From contig JANEZZ010001374.1 of NCBI GenBank assembly GCA_026122225.1, positions 496,001 to 560,000 on the forward strand: a DNA stretch of 64,000 nt. Reading direction: 5' to 3'. Origin of the DNA: Heloderma charlesbogerti (taxonomy: Eukaryota; Chordata; Lepidosauria; Squamata; Helodermatidae). Positions 57,006 through 64,000 of the stretch are shown here, in pieces (position 1 is the stretch's first letter; the number at the start of each line of letters is the position of its first letter). Under the pieces are notes generated by a model. The model did not search any database. It saw nothing but the letters and a program-made list of their open reading frames with translations, and was not told the origin of the DNA. The position numbers and the translations under genes are program-made.

Positions 57006-60000
57006 CCATCCTAATTGCCCATCTGGCCAGTCACCCAGCCACTCTGGGCAATATACAACAGTTCAATTTAAAACAGTAAAATTACACATTAAAACATGGT
57101 TTAAAAATACCCTAACACACCCCAAATGCCTGCCTGAACAACCAAGTTTTCAATGCGTGGCAGAAGCTCATTAAAGAGGGGGCATGGCAGAGTTCCCTAG
57201 GGAGGGAGTTCCACAGAGTGGGAGCCATCACAGCAAAGGCCCTCTCCCTTATCCTCACCAGCCTAGCTGTCCTGGCTGATGCCGTCCGAGGCTGATCTTG
57301 TTGAGTGGCCTGTCTGGTGTTGCTGGAGGCGCTCCTTGAGATAGGCTGGGCCGGAACCGTATAGGGTTTTAAAGGTCAAAACCAACACCCTGAATTTGGC
57401 CCGGAAAACAACTGGTAGCCAGTGCAACACTGTGCTTCCAATAGAGATCAGCTATGTTTCTGGGAAGGTCACAAGCAGGGCATTAATGGTCACCCTATTG
57501 TTTCTCTCCAGCACCTGGTAATTTTAGATATTGCACCAGTTCAGACATGATGTTCTGGGCTTCATAAGCAAGAGTTTATTAAGCTAGGAATGAGCATCAG
57601 GCCTGTATGTTTGCTTGGCTCATTCTTTTGGGCTCCAGCATAAAGAGATCCTGGCTTGTTTAAAGCAGAGTTCTCCTTTATGTCTGAAGGGGAAGTCTGG
57701 AGGGGAACTCTGGTTTAATGTTGGTTTACTAATCAGGATATTAAGACAGCATTAGAGAAGTGTGTGGGCCCTTCATAAACCATGGTTAAAAAGCTAGGAA
57801 TATTATGTCTGAACAAGCCCATACTGAATATACTCCCTCAGAAATCATCTTACTAAGCAACAGATTTCTGTGCACAACTCTTAAGTGAACTGCAGGGTTT
57901 CTCAGACAAACAAGTGAGCTGAAAGAAATCCACCAATAATGTACCACAACCACAATGTATCTTTCTCTCTCATCTGATTTTATTTTACCTTAAGTGTGTT
58001 TTGCTTTAAATGTTGATGCAAGACAGGCAATAAAAGACGCACTAAAATTCATGGACATCCCCTCCCCCAAAATGCATTTCATGTAACACTACATTGGGAT
58101 ATTGAATATCTGAGGGGTCTTAATAAACTTTCTATGTACCTTCAGTATTCTGCCTTTTGCCATTTTATGGTGCCATCACCCTCTTTTGCAGGGTTGTAAT
58201 AACTCCGGACATAGTAGTCTGATAATACTTGACTGCGGCCAAACAACAGGCCGAGTCAGCTAACTAACATTCCATATTCTGAACCTTATATTACCTGTTT
58301 TGTGAACTTTGAGGTCCTTGTTCCATGGATAGCATACTCTCGGGCCATGCATTTGGCTGGTTAGATGGTCCTGGATGTGCATAAGGGTTCCCTCCCATAC
58401 CAATGTTAATGTCATTTGGCCCTATAAAACAATTTGATTTTGGGAAGGGAGGTGAATTTTTTGTATCTGCAATCCAATGGTGCAGGGCAGTGTAGAAAAA
58501 ACAGTCAATCCAACAATATCCCAGTATTATAAAACACAGTGATAAAATATCAGAGGAAAACCACTATACAACTATTTTAGTACCGAAATAAATCAGCCAT
58601 GCCCTTAATAGTAGCCAATAAAGGCCAGCCTAAAGGAACATGTCTGGCATTATCAACAAATATGAGATTTGTGCTCAAATGGGTATCTAAGAGGAGAGAG
58701 AGTTGCATAACATGGGGCTTAAACTGATAAATATTTCCTTCCACATCTTTGACCTGATGCAGAGATATTAGCACCAGGATTCTCCCCCAGCAAACTCAAG
58801 GGCAGTAGCAGGGCAGATGGGAGGTGGTGGTCTAGACCGGTTATTACTGATTATCACTAACATTTAGCTAATTCATCTTTAGATCCACATATCCATTTTA
58901 TCTGCAGAAAAAGCAGACATTCAACAGTCACAAATACAATGTGCTTAATGAATAGTCTTGCATTCATTAATTAGTAGCACTTAAATGTTTCCGAAGTATT
59001 TAAAACTTTATTTTTCTGAACAAGCAATGTATGAGACAGATCATTATGACAACACATTTTACAGACTAGGGAACTGAGATATTAACACAAAATGCTGGCC
59101 ACAAAATGCTTTCACCGTTTAGTTAGTTTTCAATTATAAGATTTCTCAAAGTCTGCTACACTATCCATCAGTCCACACTAGCTTCACTCGTTCTTCAGGA
59201 CATGGTACAGTTGACTATGCATACAGTCGAGAAATAGATATCTGCAAGCCAAGATACTTCAGAAATTATTGTTATCTGCAGTACATATGAAACAAATAAC
59301 TGGTTTCCAGTAAATAAACATCGTAAGAACTCACTCATATGGATCATCTGCTGTTGCAGCATGGATCTGGTACTAGGCATACTATTTGACCGCATGGACA
59401 AACCAGGCATGGACCCACCAACTGAAGATCTGGAAAGGGTTGCGTTGCAATCTGGCCCTGGTCTTGCCATTGAACCAGAGCTTGTAGGTTCCATTCTGCT
59501 CACTTTGGAGTTTTGTAGGCTCCAATCACTTGCTGAATGCTGATTCATAGGCATGTTTCTGTTAGATCCACCTGGAAAAAATTAATGTATTTACTACAGA
59601 TTACTTTCCCTATAGAAAAATCTAGAATATAATACAATTTGTTATGGTAGACATGTTTACATCTCCCTCCACCACCACCCTAGATTGTAACTATAAGCCA
59701 GAACTCACACTAGGGGTTTTCAGCCTCCCCATTCCAGTAGCACAAACCACACACAAAGTCCAGAGGACCACTTACCCATTGTGGCAATCTGTGAAGTATA
59801 TGGGGACTGTCACTACAAGGGGGAAAATGGCAACACCCTCACCACACATGTACAAGTGGGGCTCTTTGGATGCCAGCCATGTCTTTGCTCTTGTTGTAAT
59901 ATATTAATTTAGACAACTAGCTTGTCTAAATTCTGTTGAGATAAAGCACTGGTGAGAGATAAGATTGGTGGGAGATTCAGGACAGATAAAAGGAAGTACT

Positions 60001-63000
60001 TCTTCACACAGCCCATATTTAAACTATGGAATTCGCTACCAAAACAAGTAGTGATGGCCACCAATTTGGATAGCTTTTAAAGGGGGTTAGAAAATTTAAG
60101 GTGAATAAGGCTGTGAATGGCTACTAGTCCTGATGGCTATCTATCAGAGGCAGTACACCTATATACACCAGTTGCTGGGGAACTTGGGAGGGAGGGTGCT
60201 GTTACGCTGATGTACTGCTTGTGGGTTTCCTGCGGGCAGCTAGTTGGCCACTATATGAACAGAATCTTGGACTAGATGGACGCTTGGTCTGATCCAGCAT
60301 GGCTCTTATGTTTATCATGCAACAACATAAATTGACTATTGTCATTATCATTGGGTTTTTAAAATTTTGTGACAATGGCTTAGTTCAAAATTATGCCAAA
60401 TTATGGTTTGCATTCACCATAGTTTAAATCCAAACCATGATTTCAGCTTTCAAACATACAGGGAAACCATACTTTATAGCTGCTTGTCTGCTTCCATTTT
60501 CTATCTGCTCAGCACTACAACCTCTAGGTGGCTTCTGGCAGTACAGGAATAACAAGCTATAATTTGCCAATTCAGACATCACACTAAACCACAGTTGGTG
60601 CAAATTACAGTTTGCAAGCCCCTTCAAACCACTGCTTTCAATTTTGGTTAGCTACCTGATTGCAAAGCATGATTTGTTAACTCAGACATCACAACTAAGC
60701 CACAGTTAACCTTTTGGTGTGATGTATGAATTGAGCCAAAGTCAAAGAATCTCAGCCACCACAAGTTAGTACAATACAATCCTAACAATTCTTTTTATAG
60801 CTAATAATAGTTACTCCATCAAAATTCTGGGATACTGTTTAAGGTAAAAGAACTCAAATAACATGAAAAGCTGCTGGTATGAAAATGAACAGACCCATAT
60901 TAGCTCCAAAATTTTCCTGGCTTTCAATCATTCTTGGACTCCCACTCATCATGTTTTGTTTCTGTAATATGGAGAATGCATTGACACTCCTCACAGATGG
61001 GCTTGAACCCACTGATATGGGGCTGTCCAAAGACATGGTTCTGTTGAAAGGAGGACGGATGGTCTGCAGAGACTGGGGACTTCTCATACCTGTTGAAGAA
61101 TTACAATGTAATTGCCATTATTAAAGCTACGAATAACATCAGCTACCATGGCAGACATGGTTAGAATCTACTATATGACCATTTACTGAAAATGTAATAC
61201 AATCATGTAAGTTAATTTCAATTGTTACTTGTCCTGAACACATATGACTGATGGAGATTATTACAAAGATCTGATGAATAAGAAGTTCAAGAAAATTTTC
61301 ATCTAACTCAATTGATCTACCATGTTACAGTATGAGGAGTTAAATAAACATGGTACATCTCTTTGGATCTGTACAGTGCTAGTTTCTTTTATAGCGACAT
61401 ACCCAGCATTACAAAAGTTTAGAAAATACACCCTGAAAGCATATCAAAAGAAAACTAATCAATTCCCCATAATGTCAAGTGTGAAATTTTGCTTCACTGT
61501 AGGAAAAAACTAAATCCTGTAAGCAGCCTTATCCCAAGGAGAAGAGTCTGTTCTCTTTATTATTATCATCATCATGATCATCTTCTATTTTCTCTTACTC
61601 AGATTACCCTTAATAAGCAATGTGACATCAAAACTGAACTTTCTGCCCTCCTAATTACCCTAACTGTACATCCTGGAAGTGCATTCTCATGCAAACCTGG
61701 TGAGCATGGGTTATGCAAGGGTTAAATAACCCTCGCATAACCCTAAAACAGACAATAACTACACTTGTCAGGTTCGCATGATACAACGTGCCCCACACTC
61801 ACCGTATGGTGGGCTATCATGACATATGAACAGCCTGAACATGTTTACAAGATAACTTATAGTCTACTAATAAGCATATTAAGAAAATAATAGCTTGAAT
61901 GTGCATTTAGGACACAATCCTATTAGGATAGGTGGGTGCCTCTGAACTCGGAGGCGACCGCCTATCCAATGCAGGGCAGGAGCAGCACAGAGGGGATCAT
62001 CCCCTCTGCACTTCAGCTGTCCTGCATTCATGGCTAGACAGCTGATTTCAGCTGTCTAGCTGCAAGAAGTCAGGGGGTGAGGCACGACTCTGGACAACGC
62101 ATAGGAAGCGTCGGAATGGCACTTCCACCCTCCCTGCCCCGGCACGCCCCCAGGAATGTCCCGTTTTCACCGCTCCACGCTCCTTTTACAAGCACAGGGC
62201 AGATCCACACTGCCTACAAGGCAGCACAGGAGGGGGTGGAGGTCGGTTCTCAGGGAACCAACCTCGGAGTGCAGGCTCCAAGATCGGTTCTCAGGAACTG
62301 ACCTATCCTATGGCCATCTAGCCACTGACTAGCGGCCATAGGATTGCGCCCTAAATCAACTCAAATAGATATTCAATGAAACAGTTGTGTCAAAAAAAGT
62401 CCTCACCCAGTGGTGTATTTCCTTGGCAGAAAGGTTGCTTATTCCCAATATTACTCCCATTTGTAGACACAGGATTACTACAAAAATCTGAGCTAGTTAG
62501 ATCACCCAAAATTGCATCTAAATTATCCACCAAATCTCCACTCATCTGAAAAGAAAAAATATTTACAAACAAATGTAATTATTTAAATTTCTACTGATAA
62601 ACTTTCAATCCGCTATGAACTCAAAATTGTGATGACTTTGAAACTTACTACTAACTTCCAAAATAACCAGTTGGAAGCCTATGGAAATATCTGCTCAGTC
62701 TGTAATTACATTACTAATCTGGAAGGACAGAAAATTGTAATTTTTTATTTGTGTGTTCTGTGCTCATCTGTGTACAGCCATCATATCCAATCCAGATACA
62801 GGATATTTCATAATGGACCAGTTGGCATGTCATAGTAAGCTACCATGGGTTAATTAATCCACTGGGCTCCATGTGCACTGGGTGCTATTTTGAATATGCA
62901 GGCCATAGCGGGGGCACTCTGCAGATTGTCATGTCATGAGAACCTGGGCATTGTGGGTTATTTGAGGGTTAAACAACCCCTCAGATAACCCCAGAACAAC

Positions 63001-64000
63001 CTATGGTGGCCAGTGCGCATCATGGAGCTCCACGGGTTAACCCATGGTGGCTTACCATGATGTGCGAACCTATTCCATATGTACCCTAAAGAGTAGGACT
63101 GCAGTGTTTAGTTGACCAATCAATTCCATTTTTTTAATTCACTGAAAAAGATTCCCCTGATGAATAGGGCAGCATTTTTTTAAATTTTATTTCTAAAAAT
63201 TCATGGTGGTAGGTGCCTTCTTAGAAGAAGCATTCCACCTTCTCTCTCATTCAGGAGGCAATGCCTCTTTGGGGGTGGTTCATACATGTGTTTCTAGACA
63301 TGCATGCATAATTAAAAGAAAAGAAAAGAAAGAATGCTAATGTTATATAGCTAATAACCTAAGAATGAAACTTGCACAACGAAAAGTATAGAAGACAAAT
63401 TGGAGTTCAGATTAGCTGTGGTTTATCAGATTTACGAAAGAATGTGCATTGTTTCATTCGATGTATTTATTTGAAAAGCAGATGTTTATTGAGTCTTTTA
63501 ACAGGATTTTTGCTTAACATTGGAATACTCTACCTCTTCCGTGGGTTCTGTTTTTATTTTCATATCTTTTTCTTGACTTGAAGTAGGTATGGCAGAACTA
63601 CAGCATTGCCCCATCTTGCTGTCCAAATTTTCTATTTTAGGTTTAATGTCCTTGGGAAGTGGATCCTTTCCATCATCCTTGTCAAGCAAGTATCTAAGAA
63701 GAGCGTGGTTCTCTTTCTTTTTAGGACTCATTTGTTCCTGTTTGCCTGCTCCTTCTCCACAGGAAACTGTGTTACTATCATGGTACGTATCTTTGCCAGT
63801 AGCTTCAGCTGTGATTTTCGCTACTTCTGCGGGAGAATTACCATTCCGTAGCAACTTATGTAAAATCCTATGCTTCTCTTGCATGTTTGATGAAGAGACC
63901 CCTCCAGATGTAGAAGAGGAGACTCCAGATGAAGGGCTTGTAGCATTTGTAGATGATTCTTTGCAACTAGATTCCAAGGGAGAGTTTGACAGTGTTGAAT
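48998..64000 (-). CDS. NCOA3: NCOA3 (SRC-3/AIB1), p160 nuclear receptor coactivator, 3' part (12 joined exons)
   Basis: NCOA3 binds ligand-loaded nuclear receptors through LxxLL boxes and recruits CBP/p300 and arginine methyltransferases. Coding exons on the minus strand, 5' to 3': 64000-63534 (partial), 62545-62407, 61089-60895, 59571-59335, 58421-58295, 56564-56393, 55478-55182, 53391-53287, 52337-52115, 50856-50682, 49998-49857 and 49009-48998. All junctions have AG/GT and matching phases, giving about 762 residues. Features in order: ILHKLL box 2, LLRYLL box 3, NLDAILGDL, the CBP-binding helices, the [19 protein letters not shown] block, a short Gln run and the GPDQKYC end. NCOA1 and NCOA2 differ at all these points. 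The bHLH-PAS part is outside the window. The gene is tail to tail with SULF2. Confidence 0.96.
49195..49590 (-). mobile_element. LINE 3'-end-like repeat, reverse orientation
   Basis: The plus strand begins tttattatttatttaaaaca and continues aagatctcagggcggtgtgc. It then has gggcctccaaggggagggca and ttccacaaccagggtgccac, which is the L2-type 3' end reversed. It lies in the last NCOA3 intron. Family assignment is approximate. Confidence 0.5.
49857..49998 (-). CDS. NCOA3: NCOA3 penultimate coding exon
   Basis: The acceptor is gccctctag|TTCTTTT and the donor GACCAG|gtaaga. It has one completing base plus 47 codons: [20 protein letters not shown], then [20 protein letters not shown] and MPMGPDQ. 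It is Met/Asn-rich, as in the family. Confidence 0.96.
49999..50681. other. NCOA3 intron
   Basis: No repeats or exons recognised. Confidence 0.5.
50682..50856 (-). CDS. NCOA3: NCOA3 exon encoding SQQPDPAF...MKGWPSG
   Basis: The acceptor is ctttgtaag|GAATGAG and the donor AGCAG|gtgaga. It encodes [40 protein letters not shown] and [13 protein letters not shown]. It matches the conserved C-terminal region of NCOA3. Confidence 0.95.
50857..52114. other. NCOA3 intron
   Basis: A C-homopolymer lies near 51320. Otherwise unrecognised. Confidence 0.5.
52115..52337 (-). CDS. NCOA3: NCOA3 exon with shortened poly-Gln
   Basis: The acceptor is tattattag|CAGCAAGG and the donor TATG|gtactt. It encodes [53 protein letters not shown] and [10 protein letters not shown]. 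The poly-Gln run that is long and polymorphic in human NCOA3 is only four Gln, then PQ. It ends in phase 1. Confidence 0.95.
52338..53286. other. NCOA3 intron
   Basis: A short (GGCT)n array lies at 52827-52844. No other feature recognised. Confidence 0.5.
53287..53391 (-). CDS. NCOA3: NCOA3 exon encoding [16 protein letters not shown]
   Basis: The acceptor is ttttctccag|TTTTTG and the donor TCACAA|gtgagt. It has 35 codons: [20 protein letters not shown], then [15 protein letters not shown]. It is symmetric in phase 0, so it could be skipped without frame change. Confidence 0.94.
53392..55181. other. NCOA3 intron
   Basis: Unrecognised; a short attcagttc repeat lies near 54710-54740. Confidence 0.45.
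55182..55478 (-). CDS. NCOA3: NCOA3 exon: MNQMNQQ and [19 protein letters not shown] block
   Basis: The acceptor is tcttttaaag|GGACAA and the donor CAACAG|gtaacc. It is exactly 99 codons: [19 protein letters not shown], then [40 protein letters not shown] and QGQQ. It belongs to the Gln-rich C-terminal region that contacts histone-modifying partners. Confidence 0.96.
55479..56392. other. NCOA3 intron
   Basis: Unrecognised AT-rich sequence. Confidence 0.5.
56393..56564 (-). CDS. NCOA3: NCOA3 exon: CBP/p300 interaction domain (AD1)
   Basis: The acceptor is ttcctag|GCAAGTAG and the donor AATCAA|gtaagt. It encodes [20 protein letters not shown], then [20 protein letters not shown] and [14 protein letters not shown]. 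These correspond to the helices of the ACTR/NCOA3 domain that folds on binding the NCBD of CBP. It is a single symmetric exon of 172 nt. Confidence 0.96.
56906..57003. repeat. Compound microsatellite (TG)n(TATG)n(TG)n
   Basis: About 98 bases of alternating tg and tatg units, directly next to the reversed L2-like 3' end, probably grown from that element's tail. Confidence 0.95.
57003..57460 (-). mobile_element. L2-like LINE 3' end, reverse orientation
   Basis: Reversed counterpart of the 3' end at 6370-6800: ccatctggccagtcacccag, gggagttccacagagtggga, ccggaaaacaactggtagcc. Truncated copy in an NCOA3 intron. Confidence 0.85.
57461..58294. other. NCOA3 intron
   Basis: Unrecognised. Confidence 0.5.
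58295..58421 (-). CDS. NCOA3: NCOA3 exon encoding NIGMGGNPY...MLSMEQ
   Basis: The acceptor is gttttatag|GGCCAA and the donor AACAG|gtaata. It encodes [34 protein letters not shown] and GPQSSQN. It completes Arg codons at both ends. It leads directly into the CBP-binding region. Confidence 0.93.
58422..59334. other. NCOA3 intron
   Basis: Unrecognised. Confidence 0.5.
59335..59571 (-). CDS. NCOA3: NCOA3 exon encoding [14 protein letters not shown]...MLQQQMIHM
   Basis: The acceptor is ttttccag|GTGGATC and the donor CATATGA|gtgagt. It encodes [58 protein letters not shown] and LQQQMIHM. It is a disordered Ser/Met-rich linker. The human copy has a longer Gln run near the end; here it is three Gln. 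Confidence 0.94.
59945..60316 (+). mobile_element. CR1 3' end
   Basis: gacagataaaaggaagtact, actagtcctgatggctatct, ggactagatggacgcttggt, ctgatccagcatggctctta. Close relative of 9085-9461, antisense to NCOA3. Confidence 0.85.
60381..60735. mobile_element. Fold-back MITE-like element
   Basis: Left: tggcttagttcaaaattatg; right: gtgatgtatgaattgagcca (inverted). Several internal aaccatgg/ggtttgc palindromes. It ends about 160 bases from an NCOA3 exon. Confidence 0.55.
60895..61089 (-). CDS. NCOA3: NCOA3 exon encoding [20 protein letters not shown]
   Basis: The acceptor is tcttcaacag|GTATG and the donor AATATGG|gtctgt. It encodes [34 protein letters not shown] and [17 protein letters not shown]. 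It matches the remembered mammalian segment closely. The donor is slightly unusual (gtctgt), but the join into GGSNR restores the family sequence. Confidence 0.94.
61090..61910. other. NCOA3 intron with fold-back fragment
   Basis: 61695-61835 resembles the tgcgaacc fold-back family (gggttaaataaccctcgcat, ggttcgcatgatacaacg, gtggtgggctatcatgacat-like). Its boundaries are not clear. Confidence 0.45.
61911..62356. mobile_element. MITE-like element, gcaatcctat family
   Basis: Begins ggacacaatcctattaggat and ends ccataggattgcgccctaaa, with ccgcctatccaatgcagggc inside. It lies about 50 bases from the NCOA3 NLDAIL exon. Confidence 0.65.
62407..62545 (-). CDS. NCOA3: NCOA3 exon: NLDAILGDL motif
   Basis: The acceptor is tcttttcag|ATGAGTGG and the donor CTGG|gtgagg. 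It encodes [20 protein letters not shown] and continues with GNTPLG. The LDAILGDL helix belongs to the acidic activation region following the receptor boxes. It starts in phase 0 and ends in phase 1. Confidence 0.94.
62546..63533. other. NCOA3 intron with a fold-back element
   Basis: 62812-63075 is a fold-back repeat: catgtcatagtaagctacca and tggcttaccatgatgtgcga are inverted, with an internal gaacctgggcattgtgggtt. The rest is unrecognised. Confidence 0.55.
63534..64000 (-). CDS. NCOA3: NCOA3 exon with nuclear-receptor boxes 2 and 3 (runs off the window)
   Basis: The frame is open from the window edge to the donor GAAGAG|gtagag. It contains a Ser/Thr-rich start, [11 protein letters not shown] (NR box 2), [19 protein letters not shown], then [19 protein letters not shown] (NR box 3) and IKTEPTEE. 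The two LxxLL helices dock in the coactivator groove of nuclear receptors. The true 5' end of the exon is not visible. Confidence 0.95.

Overview
The window is from a reptile nuclear genome, most likely a squamate (lizard or snake). It holds the 3' ends of two vertebrate genes that face each other tail to tail, in introns loaded with transposons. The squamate call rests on a BovB (RTE) LINE fragment, tRNA-derived SINEs of the kinds common in squamates, CR1 3' ends with ATTCTATG or TTCTTATG tails, L2-like LINEs with (TTA/AATA)n tails, and many fold-back MITE-like elements. SULF2/NCOA3 is a known neighbour pair in tetrapods (from memory they are convergent neighbours on human chromosome 20).

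SULF2 (plus strand, 8599-42416). Eleven coding exons of the extracellular heparan-sulfate 6-O-endosulfatase can be placed with consistent splice phases. They encode the last 421 residues: the basic hydrophilic domain and the Cys-rich C-terminal domain. The protein ends in the family tail GQLWEGWEG, with its stop at 42414-42416. The catalytic N-terminal half lies upstream of the window.

NCOA3 (minus strand, stop at 48998-49000, continuing past 64000). Twelve coding exons encode about 762 residues of the p160 coactivator SRC-3/AIB1, from nuclear-receptor boxes 2 and 3 through the CBP-binding region and the Gln-rich C-terminus. The last coding exon adds only K-Y-C. The two stop codons are about 6.6 kb apart. 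Between them lie both 3' UTRs and a large fold-back element (44542-45146).

Mobile DNA. Bases 1-8.6 kb hold a CR1 fragment broken by a palindromic element, an L2-like LINE whose ORF2 is still open for about 1008 codons, and a promoter-like, possibly LTR-derived block. SULF2 introns hold further CR1 and L2 copies, SINEs, microsatellites and at least three families of fold-back elements. The intron at 28125-36256 holds a minus-strand endogenous retrovirus (28818-35608) with paired LTRs, a 5-bp target duplication, a PBS-like site, a polypurine tract and an env transmembrane ORF. It is itself interrupted by a BovB copy, two SINEs and a solo LTR. NCOA3 introns carry an L2 3' end next to a (TG)n/(TATG)n microsatellite, a CR1 3' end and more fold-back elements.

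Most notable: the last SULF2 exon also carries a 126-codon coding-like reading frame, +1 to the SULF2 frame, running through and past the normal stop. Skipping the two preceding small exons (31 + 57 nt) would place SULF2 in that frame and give it an alternative C-terminus.
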